Below, piece by piece: positions 55,394-64,000 of a stretch of 64,000 nt of DNA. Location: the NCBI GenBank assembly GCA_030765065.1, contig CM060989.1, positions 57,116,001 through 57,180,000 on the forward strand. The letters are read 5' to 3'. The position numbers were made by a program, and so were the translations under genes. Each line of letters starts with the position of its first letter. Positions within the stretch are counted from its first letter, which is position 1. This stretch comes from Deroplatys truncata (lineage: Eukaryota > Arthropoda > Insecta > Mantodea > Mantidae). A model generated the notes under the pieces. The model saw only the letters and a program-made list of their open reading frames with translations, ran no database searches and was not told where the DNA came from.

Positions 55394-56139
55394 CCAGCTC
55401 TAGAAAACAAAAAATTAAGTTTTTTAAATAAACGTCATGTATGGTTTTGTTCCACAGAATAATACTATTGGAACACCAATGTGCATACTGCCGAGTCCTA
55501 GAACCAAGCATGTATCCTTTTTGTACTTTTTAAAACATTTCAACACCTCGTTACTTGGAATGTACAACAACAAAAGCTGTATAAAGAATTAGCCAACTGA
55601 AAACTTTAATCAAATCTATCATCACATTCTCGAGGAAGCATCAACAATGGAATTCATTGCACTATTGACATAATAGCTCACGGTTAAAAAAAAATTGTTA
55701 AAACATTGACAAAGCAAAAACACTACTCATGTACTTTTTACAGCATGCTTAATGGAAAGTTAAGCGACTCAGTTGTGAATTCATCTGCGGTGTAGCTACT
55801 CAGTTCTTACAGTGATAGGCTTTGTCCTAGCATTTATAAAGTTAACTCTTTCAAGAAAATGTTGCTTAGTAAGTTCAGTAGCAACAGTGGATACAGCATT
55901 AAGGTTAGGCATATCGTCTTCAGTGTATATAATTTCTTTAAAAAGTTTGCCAATGGAAAAAAAAAAGAAAAATGCAAAATCCTAACTCACGAAATGTCAA
56001 GAACTTACAACTGAGGCATGCTCATTAAATACACCAACTGTTTCATGTGTGTGTAGGGAGGTGAAAAGGGATATGCCATTCACTGTGACACATGAATAAC
56101 AAACGACGCATAGAAAGGTTGAAGAAGTTTTATTTATAA
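55394..56139. other. Gene-free stretch
   Basis: No feature recognised. Confidence 0.45.
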
Positions 56140-56929
56140 GGAGTTGTATTGTAGTTCGACTGTTGGGGAGCCAAACTTGATGTAACTGCCCCAAGTATGG
56201 TACAAAGTTTCCGGTAGCCTTCGCCCCAACTTTACTTTCAACTTTGTATTTTAGTTTTCTTTAAATATTATACATATTTTATGTTTGCCTCGGCTACGTC
56301 AGTATTAATTTGTAGAAACGTTTCTCTTAACAAGGCGTGGTGCGGCTGAAGAATGTAGGCTTACACAGATTATAATTTTTACTTCACTCTGTTTATTAAT
56401 CCTTCTCACGATTAAATAACACTTCACTTTTATAGAGAGCTGTGAGATTGTTTATTAATTGCACTTGTAGGATTTCTCGCCGTAATGAATTTTTGTCTCA
56501 CACTGGATACGTATTAAACTTCTCGAAGACGTGTCTCGCGTCCAGTTAGAAACGCTGTCTACTAGCAACTGACTTCTGAATTTGTACAATTTGCTCTATT
56601 TCAGTTTCTGATTGGCTAATCCTACTCCAATAGAATACTTTTATTTAACTTTTCTAGTATTTGGCTATTTATAAACTGTTTTAAAAATATTACATTAATG
56701 TTTCCAAGAATTACTAGTAGCATTTAAACGTTCTAATTCATTATTGCCTCAAGGTTACCTCATTGTTAGCAACTTTTGACCTATATTCTCACAGCTTCAA
56801 CATTATTAAATTACGCAATACATTCACGTAACATTATTAAACATGTACATAATAATATAAACATTAATAAGATTGTTACATACATTTTATATGTTATTTA
56901 TACACATATTGTTTTAAGGCGGGCTGTTA
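56140..56929 (-). mobile_element. LTR-type element, inverted copy of the 35-kb element
   Basis: Reads on the minus strand from TAACAGCCCGCC to ACAACTCC with the same order of blocks as 34,956-35,723. These include TTTATAAATAGCC (TATA region), 'taagcctacattctt' and TTTGGCTCCCCAACAG near the end. A short extra piece (56,590-56,640) is absent from the other copy. Target duplication not clear. Confidence 0.7.
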
Positions 56930-57124
56930 TTATATTTTATATATTATATAATTACACTGAAATCATTGAAGTGTTAAAACTACTGCCTCAAGGTATGGTT
57001 TTAATTTCTCTATTTGTGTATTACATTTCCATCACTGTGTCTCTTCTTGTTTTCTTGTAGTTTTTAAGTGAACATTACTATGGCATTTATAATAAACGTG
57101 TAATGCTCTAGCAAAGCGAAGTGA

Positions 57125-57404
57125 AGTTTGGCAACCGCATGGTCACTCCATATTGGTTGTCATGAAAAACGCCAAGAGATTTGGACCACACAGTACGTCC
57201 CCTGATCTAACTGTATGGAATTTTCATGGGGGAAAGGGAACTTTAAAAATGTATGCAACAAACCTCATACATTGGAAGAACTAAAAGAAAACATCAGGCA
57301 AGAAATTCACTCAATTTGATATTGAACTCTCGAGTGCAACTGAAAATTTCCTGAGAAGATGCCAGAAAAGTGAGGGTAGAGAAGAACATTTCCAGCATCT
57401 CTTA
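57125..57404 (+). pseudogene. Mariner-like transposase C-terminal fragment
   Basis: Plus strand includes KPHTLEELKENIRQEIHSI, ENFLRRCQK and GREEHFQHLLT then stop, the end of the same transposase type whose centre is at 54,395. The two parts are separated by 2.5 kb that hold a SINE and an LTR. Confidence 0.7.
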
Positions 57405-57729
57405 ACATAAGATATGTGCTTATTATATTGTAATTGTAACTGTAAATATGAAAAGGTGAGGTGGTTGTGTGGATATTATAACTGTTTCAGTGGGAGTTCA
57501 AGCAGTGGCGGCCAGCACGCATACCACTGTTGGCCGCAGTGTGGAAGAGAAACACTGCATATGCATTTTAACTTTGTTGTTCTCATTCTGGTTATCGTTC
57601 TTGGTTATTGTGAACCAATCTTTATGATTTTTTCTGTGAAGTGATACTGAATTCACAGTACAAAATGGCAGACGCAGAAACATTTTAAAAGTATATTAAA
57701 ATATAAGTATTTAGACTGCAACCATAAAA
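57405..57729. other. Gene-free stretch
   Basis: Only a MITE-like patch is seen: 'cattctggttatcgttcttggttattgtgaacca' resembles the inverted end of the 9.45-kb element. Confidence 0.4.
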
Positions 57730-58924
57730 TAAAGGGTGATTTATGAAGAACTGACACAATTATCTCTTTAATTGTTTCAAAACGAGTTATGCTAGTGACA
57801 ATTTATTATACCTGAAATGCAGAGGAATTTTGGGAGATTATTTACCTCTATAGCAAATGTTGAAAATGTCCTCCATCCTACATAAGGCACAACTCAACAC
57901 GTCGTTCCATGTTACTGGCCACTCCGAGGATTCTGTTGTCAATAGCTTGAATCTCCTGTGTAATGTTGTGCTTCAGATTGTCCAATGTCTGGGGATGTGT
58001 AGCATAAACCCTGTCTTTTGGTAACCCCATAGAAAGAAGTTCTGCGATGTAAAATCCAGAGATCTAGGTGGCCACAGGTTCTTGGAAATTATCTGGTCGT
58101 CAAAGAAACTTGCAACTAGTGCCATGGATTCATTTGATGTATAGCATGTAGCGCCGTCCTACTGCAAATATCCTTGACATCGTCTAGTTGCTTAGCAAAC
58201 TCCATGAAAATCATGGGTACTCTGCAGTATTCACATTGTTTAATTATTTGAGTTCACATAGCCGGATAAATGGAACCATGCTTCATCTGTGAACCATGTG
58301 ATGGACAATATGCCAGGATTTTGCACAATGAACGCCTGAAACCAATGGCAGTGATTCAGTCATCTATCCTTATCTGATTCCTGTAACTGATGGACAACTG
58401 TAATCGTATACGGCTTTAGGCCTGCACTTTTCACAGCTCTCTGACACATTGAGTAGCTGTACCCTGTCTCCTGCAACAAACATCTTAATGATTTTTTGGA
58501 ACTCAACCATGGGAAGCCTAGATGAACGAGTTTTGCCTTTTTCACTCACCAGGGATCCAGTTGTTTCCAATTTGTTTACCAGTCCCAGTGTTATGTTTCT
58601 TTGGGGAGGATTCTTAACACCAAATTCTCTCTGGTATGCCCTTTGAGTAGCTGTAATTGAATTCGTAATCCAGTATTGCTTTACAAGGAAGAGTCGTTCA
58701 TTTAATGTGTACTCCATTTTCACGTTGACTAGAACATCTCAAAAAGTTTCCAACAATAAAACTAACAATTACGAATAAAACATGAACATCTGTGCATCTA
58801 GTAAGGGGCAATCGAAACTCCAGAACATTCTGCTTAATTTGGTGCTAAAATTGGTACACTAAGTGAATTTCGAACAGAATAATTAAAGAAAGAAATGTGT
58901 ACGATCTTCATAAATCACCCTATA
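57730..58924 (-). mobile_element. Mariner-like (rosa-type) element with terminal repeats
   Basis: 1,191-bp element (57,732-58,922) with inverted ends reading AGGGTGATTTATGAAG, and TA on both sides. It carries the N-terminal half and degenerate remainder of a transposase on the minus strand. Confidence 0.85.
57850..58723 (-). pseudogene. Mariner-like transposase, frameshifted
   Basis: ATG at 58,723 (or 58,717) opens MKMEYTLNERLFLVKQYWIT and ATQRAYQREFGVKNPPQRNI (HTH). It continues LVNKLETTGSLVSEKGKTRS and, after a shift, LLQETGYSYSMCQRAVKSAG with VHQLQESDKDR (end of the DNA-binding region). The catalytic part downstream is full of stops; RTFSTFAIEVN-like sequence at the far end marks remains of the last ~15 residues. 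It belongs to the same family as the fragments at 11.0 and 54.4 kb, inferred from the shared C-terminal style. Confidence 0.8.
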
Positions 58925-59042
58925 TGTATCAAATTCCAAATAATAATGCATAAAAAACTAAAACTATTTTTTTGACCACTTTAAAATTTGGTCTCCACTT
59001 AAGCTGTAATAAAGCAGTGCTATGCTGAACAAAGCTACTTAC

Positions 59043-62000
59043 TTATTAGGCACATCAACCATGTGAAGTTCGTAGATCCACTCTTCCTTAAGTGCTGGAT
59101 GCCTTCTTTGAACTAAGGACTTTTCTGACTTAGAAGAAGCTTCTCTGCTGGTCGATTTATGTTTAGATAAATCCCGCTGTTGACGACTGGCTACACGTTC
59201 AGCATTATCTGGAACATTATTGGCAGTTTTTGCTTTTGGAATATCTGTTGAAGTAGTTGGAGTTTCTGTCTGACCTGTGGTTTTCCCGACACATTCACTT
59301 TGGTGCTCTGAAGCAGTAGTATTGTCAGTACTTTTTGGTGCATGTCTGAAGAATTCTGAAGCACCGTCTTCAGCCGATATAACAGAGTTTAGATATGTAT
59401 CTTTAGTTGGAGTATCAGACCTACCCTCTACTGCAGATGCACCATCAGTGCTGATGTTAGGTTGTTCCACAACATGTTCCTTTTTTAAGTCTGTTAACTG
59501 CTGTTCTGCTTCCAGAGGTGCAAGCATGTCCGTTGAGGAAACAGCAGCATTTAAATTATTTTGTGTTTCAGTGCCAGGTTCTTTCTTTATTTCTTTCTGT
59601 TGTTCATTATTCTTAGACAAGTTCAACTGAATTGGATCACTTACCTGATCAGATGGGGTTTCTGTTTCCAGTCCTGGTTCCTGTTTTATCTTTATATTAT
59701 TAACATCAATGAAATTTATAGGTTCAATGACTTCTGAATTGCTGTTTTCTGTCTCCAAACCAGGCTCCTTTTTAATTACTATTGTGTCAACAATGTCCTC
59801 TACAATGCAAGGTTTGTCTACATCTTGCAACTTCGGAGTTACTGACACCTCTCGCTTTACATTCACAGAGTTCACAACTGGAGTAACAGATGGAGACGGC
59901 TTAGCAGTGACACTATGAGAACACTGTGAGCAATGTGTGCAGGTCTCAGTCACCATAGAGTTCGGATCACCATAAAGTAACCTTTCCATAGGTGAGCGTC
60001 CAAATGTTTTATTTGCCTTGCTCGCAAGGGGTGTCCCAAGTGGTGACACACTTTGTAAACTATTTTCACCATCTGTCTCAGGTAATGTCACTTCACTGTT
60101 GATCTCGGCTCTCTCTCGTTCTGTGCTTTTACTTTTCTTAGTCTTCTTTTTTATTTGCCCGCTTTCACGATCTGAAGCAGCAACAATGGATTCTTCACCA
60201 AGTCTTGCCATCTGTTCACTACTTCTGTCTATCGCTGAAGAATCAACATCTGGCATATTTTCTATTTGATGTTCACCTTCCAATAGAACATTTTGCGTTT
60301 CAGCATTTTCATTTTTTGACCTTCGCTTTCTCTTGACCTTTTTACCTTGTCCCTCAAATGATGCACTCTCATTTGCATTAATTTCTTGGATATTTTCACT
60401 TGAATAGTCAGTGTTTTCTACATCCTTGCACTCTTTGTCTCTCTTCTTTTTATGTTTAGTGGACTTAGAATGCAAGCATGTAAATTCATCTTCCTTCATA
60501 CGTTTGCTCTCTTTCTGGCTTTTGCTTTCTGTCAATTCCGAAATATCATGCGTGACCTCCTCCTCTGTGGATTTTCTTCTTTTGCTTTTCTTCTGTAATC
60601 CAATCAGTTCTACAAACTCCTCACCATTTTCTCTATGTTTGTTTTTCCTTGGTTTATCCATAATACATCCATTACTAATTTCTGCTACTTTTTCTTTCTT
60701 TTTCTTATTACTGCATACTTCAGCATCTTGAACTTCCAGCTCAAATGCATCTGTTTTGTGTTTTGTACGCTTTCTTTTATTTGGACTTCTGCTGGAACTT
60801 TCAGTTCCAGTAATGTCTGTTTCCTCTGTGTTGTCACCATAACTGGCCTCTGTAAAACTTGTACCTGATTCTTTTGCATCTTTATGCTTTTTCTTTTTTG
60901 TCCTATACATTTCAGAAGAATCCAATGTTAGTGATTCATGCACTTTTTCTATATCTCTACTCTTTTTGTGTTTCTTGTCTTTTCTTACAGACACAGATTC
61001 ATTGCAGTACACCTCATTGTGACTGTCGTTTAAACTTTCTGTGTGTTCTATTGTGTTTTTCTTTTTTGTTTTCTTAATTGTGCCATAGGAACCCACATAT
61101 GATGACTCCTCTTCATCTTTCTTACAACTTTTGTGTTTTCTTTCTTCTGAATCCTTATCTATACTTTCACTTATGTCTTTATGTTTCTTTTTCTTTCTTT
61201 TGCTCTTAGGCTCAGTCTCTATTTCAAGTAAGCTGTTAGCTAACACCCCCTTATGTGTTTTCTTTTTTCTTTCTTCCAGATGAAAGGTGCTATCACAGTT
61301 TTTGTCCTTTTTATGTCTCTTATTCTGCGATGATTCAATTTTTTCAGGAAATATATTTTTCTCTAAAGGTGATAATTCTCCTCTTGATTTCTTTTTCCTA
61401 TGCTTTGTGGTACAAACAGTCTCTTCAATTTCATTAACAGTTTTAAGCTTTTTTCTTTTGTCAGCTTTTACCATAGTGGCACTTAAAGTTAAACCAATTT
61501 TACTTTTTTCTAGGTTTTCTTCATTTCCTACAATTTCTTTACAGCATTCTTTACACCCCAATTTTTGGCACGGCTTAACACCTTTTTGTTTCTTATTCTC
61601 ATCAGATTTTGTTTTCTCGGTCTTTTCTTTTAACCTTAGTGTTGAATCTTGGCTGCCATGCTTCATTAAGATGGTCTTTATATTTTTAGGATTCACAGCT
61701 ATATCATTTTCATTTGTACCATTTGCCAATTCAATGTTAACACGCAAACCAAGGGATAAAGTATTATTCAGTTCATTGTTTTCACAAGTATAATCTCTGC
61801 TTTTTGATTTGTGTTTCTTCTTTTTCTCTTTCATCTTGCTTATTTCCAAACCATTTTCTTCAGAAACACACATTTCATTCTTTTTGGCTTTAACCAGTGA
61901 TGACACATCCACTTTTGCTTTACTCTTGCTTTGTTCCTGCTCAGGCGAACTTCTTTTCTTCTCTATTAGTTTTTTCGATTTTTTTTCCAGTTTATTAAGT

Positions 62001-62074
62001 TCCTCCCGAGCCCTGTTCATGAGATGTTCTGTTCTTGTGGGAGAGAGTTCTCTACAAAAAGCTGCTGGCTGCAT
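59043..62074 (-). CDS. Lysine-rich nuclear-type protein, 3-kb exon (gene unnamed)
   Basis: ATG at 62,074 (MQPAAFCRELSPTRTEHLMN) starts about 1,010 codons without a stop. An upstream in-frame TAA at 62,105 and an acceptor at 62,112 suggest the exon carries the start plus some 5'UTR; the GTG at 62,092 is not needed. Residues ~20-640 are dominated by KKKKHK-type clusters separated by acidic, Ser/Thr-rich stretches, predicting a disordered nuclear or nucleolar protein. Around residues 710-720 is a Cys/His cluster (CTHCSQCSHS). At ~762-865 are four [IL]K(K/Q)E motifs, three in an IK-x-EPG-x-ET repeat. The conserved-looking end is HPALKEEWIYELHMVDVPN. The apparent stop lies inside a perfect donor (AA|GTAAGT), so the protein continues in the next exon. 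I do not recognise the family. Confidence 0.85.
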
Positions 62075-62111
62075 TCCTTTCTTCTTATTCACAATTTGTT
62101 CTTCTTACTTT

Positions 62112-62711
62112 CTAAGTGGGAATACCGCAGTTATGTAATGATGTTTGCCTCAGCACATTGTATCCTAAAAAGAAAGTAACAAATAAAAATCAATATGCTA
62201 CAACTAATAAGTCAGGGAAGCTTAACTTATGACCAAATTAAACTGGAGGTAACAATGGCTCTTACGCTACTTTGTACATGATCAAATTTTTGTCAAATTC
62301 AATACATTACAAGACTTTTCAAGAGTTGTAACAGCTTCACAACTTTTCTTGCCAATTTGCTTTCAATACTTTTAAACTCTTCATTGGATATAATACGTGA
62401 AAGTGCTACATAATATTAGTAAAGAACAGCATTTCATTGCAAACTCTTATACCGTGATGCAAATAGTAAATTGCTTCGTGTGTGATAAATTATTTATTAA
62501 TGTGTTGTGAAGGGTTTCAGTTTGAAAAAAGACAACTTGTAAATGCACATTTATGACATTGTCAGGTCTTGTCCAATCTTGTCACCTACTGAAAACTGTT
62601 TGACAATTTTTCTTGTAAACTCTTGAATTGAAAAAAAAAAAAAGTTTGATCGTATACAAGGGGCTTTAAGCTTCTGGTGGGCATAACTTGTAGCAGGAAT
62701 TAAACCCATAC
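62112..62711. other. Upstream flank of the lysine-rich exon
   Basis: Acceptor-like TTCCCACTTAG at 62,112-62,122 (minus) precedes the exon. No further upstream exon, promoter or repeat was recognised up to the abundant repeat. Confidence 0.45.
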
Positions 62712-63868
62712 CATTTTTACTTTCTCTGCTATATGTAGGGAAAGTATTGCATTCCACCCAAAAATTTGATACCGAGATCTCACTGAAAGTACATGTTTTG
62801 AGGTCCCCTGAATCCAAAAAAGCATTTTTAGAGAAAGGTCTGTGTGAGTAGGTGTGTGTCTGTGAACAGCGTAACTCAAAAACGAAAACTCAGATAAATA
62901 CCAAACTCGGTATTTAGGTTCAATATCATTCAAAGATGTGACAAACATTTTCAAGAAAATCTCCCCATCCCAAACCATCCTTTACGTGGAACATATTTAA
63001 AAAATTTTATTTTCTAAAAAATGGCTCTAATGATTTTTATTAAAATTAATATATTAAAGATATTTGCATGACAAATAAAATGTATATCTTGGATTTTCTG
63101 GGAATAGCCTATGAAGTCCACTTCATTCAAAAGGAATTTTGTGTAATCCTGCATAACTGGTAAACATTAAGCGATAGACGAAAGTGCACAACACAAGAAA
63201 TGTAGGTCCCTTTAGAACACACAATTTACGTTGATATTGTAATGAGTCGAATTTGAGTCGAATTAACCTTCTGAGGATGGGAACAACGGTTTCCCGAAAC
63301 ATGTTAATGAGTAAACTTAAGTGATGTTAGTGTAACAATTCCGACTCACCTTTAAATAAATTCAATACACATCACTGTTTCTAGCTTCTTTTCAGTCGAA
63401 TTAACCTTCTGAGGATGGGAACAACGGTTTCCCGAAACATGTTAAGTGAGTAAACTTAAGTGATGTTAGTGTAACAATTCCGACTCACCTTTAAATAAAC
63501 ACACAATTTATTTCAAATAACTTTTTTGTGGCATCAGCCATTTCCAAGATATTCGTTATTAATGGTTCAAATTGTTCAATACTAAGGCCATTCTTTTAAA
63601 GTCATGTCAATTTTCAATTGTTTCTTGCGATGTTATGGAAGGAGTATGGAATTTTAAAACCAGCTTGTAGCATCAGTTCTAAAACAATTGACTATCGCTA
63701 TTCCCTTTGTATCCATAATAAAATGTGTAATGTAGCTATTTCCAGAAAGGTTTATCTCAATTAAAATGAAGTAGATGGGAAAATAAACTTTAGTAAGAAT
63801 CATTTGTTTACCATCATTAAGCAATAAAGGGTAGACAAAGTCATGTGAATGTAAGACATCAGATTTTT
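62712..63868 (-). repeat. Abundant unclassified repeat, split by a hammerhead-like tandem
   Basis: Parts 62,712-63,231 and 63,499-63,868 form one minus-strand copy. It starts CATTTTTACTTTCTCTGC and ends CATGTGAATGTAAGACATCAG. The gap is filled by the insertion described next, with ACACACAATTTA present at both junctions. Confidence 0.88.
63232..63498 (+). mobile_element. Two-unit tandem with hammerhead-ribozyme-like core, inserted by retrotransposition
   Basis: A ~138-bp unit beginning GTCGAATTAACCTTCTGAGG occurs at 63,257 and again at 63,395 (second copy incomplete). Each has CTGAGGA, a hairpin GGGAA/TTCCC, GAAA and a downstream GTA followed by AACTTAAG, which can pair with the upstream GAATTAACCTT. 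The block lies between ACACACAATTTA copies (63,220-63,231 region and 63,499-63,511), consistent with a target-site duplication of about 12 bp. Penelope-like elements and small retrozyme-type elements carry such ribozymes. No coding sequence. Confidence 0.65.
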
Positions 63869-64000
63869 CACAAAGCAAGAGCAATAAAAAATATGTTACA
63901 TAGGGAATACATTTATTAATGTAAATAGCAAAATTATATAAATAAGAATGATGCTTGGGCTGATGTATAGCCTTATTCTAAGGAAGATTGCTGGCACAAA
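63869..64000. other. Right edge, nothing recognised
   Basis: AT-rich sequence beyond the last repeat; too short to classify. Confidence 0.4.

Noticed and set aside
62075-62092. GTG start for the lysine-rich protein
   Set aside because: Eukaryotic start at the next ATG (62,074) is simpler; an in-frame TAA and an acceptor lie just upstream.
59277-62138. Many plus-strand open frames rich in Phe, Ser, Leu and Cys
   Set aside because: They are antisense to the lysine-rich exon; their composition is explained by the complement of Lys/Glu/Ser codons.

Overview
The window is AT-rich eukaryotic nuclear DNA, almost certainly from an arthropod and most likely an insect. The evidence is two correctly spliced exons of Lasp (LIM and SH3 domain protein), plus a dense load of transposon classes typical of insect genomes: mariner/Tc1, Tigger/pogo, piggyBac, Penelope-like elements, jockey/LOA-type LINEs, tRNA-derived SINEs and LTR elements. 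No bacterial operon, CRISPR array, rRNA gene or convincing tRNA gene is visible.

Host genes are sparse and all lie on the minus strand. An unnamed lysine-rich gene has a 3-kb exon at 59,043-62,074. It is followed, with compatible splice phases, by a 130-bp exon at 44,338-44,467 and a short terminal exon at 38,540-38,623 with an ATTAAA poly(A) signal. Downstream, Lasp begins with its start-codon exon at 27,273-27,341. A 9.7-kb intron leads to exon 2 at 17,483-17,577, and the rest of Lasp must lie beyond the left edge. A decayed exon of unknown identity sits at 41,753-42,037, inside the last intron of the lysine-rich gene.

Nearly everything else is transposon debris, often nested. 1-5.1 kb: an unclassified repeat, LINE fragments, a SINE split by a LINE that itself carries an LTR, and a SINE inserted in a LINE. 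8-11.4 kb: three DNA transposons with terminal inverted repeats. 12-13 kb: the unclassified repeat. 14.7-15.8 kb: a Tigger-like element. 18-25 kb: LINE relics, an LTR and a palindromic Penelope-like relic. 28-31 kb: the unclassified repeat and SINEs. 32.9-36.3 kb: a pogo-like element holding a SINE and a mariner, the mariner in turn split by an LTR. 38.9-52 kb: many copies of the unclassified repeat, a deleted piggyBac and three Penelope relics. 52.8-58.9 kb: mariner and mariner-like elements, a SINE and an LTR. 62.7-63.9 kb: the unclassified repeat with a hammerhead-like tandem inserted.

The most interesting signals are three. First, a very abundant unclassified repeat of about 0.85-0.95 kb occurs about a dozen times, with a conserved hairpin near one end and a near-palindrome at the other. 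Second, Penelope-like GIY-YIG relics have inverted copies of their 3' ends and hairpins bearing hammerhead-ribozyme core boxes; the clearest such boxes are a two-unit tandem at 63.24-63.50 kb bounded by a target-site duplication. Third, the conserved lysine-rich gene has clustered SUMO-type motifs. All calls come from reading the sequence; no search or folding was run.
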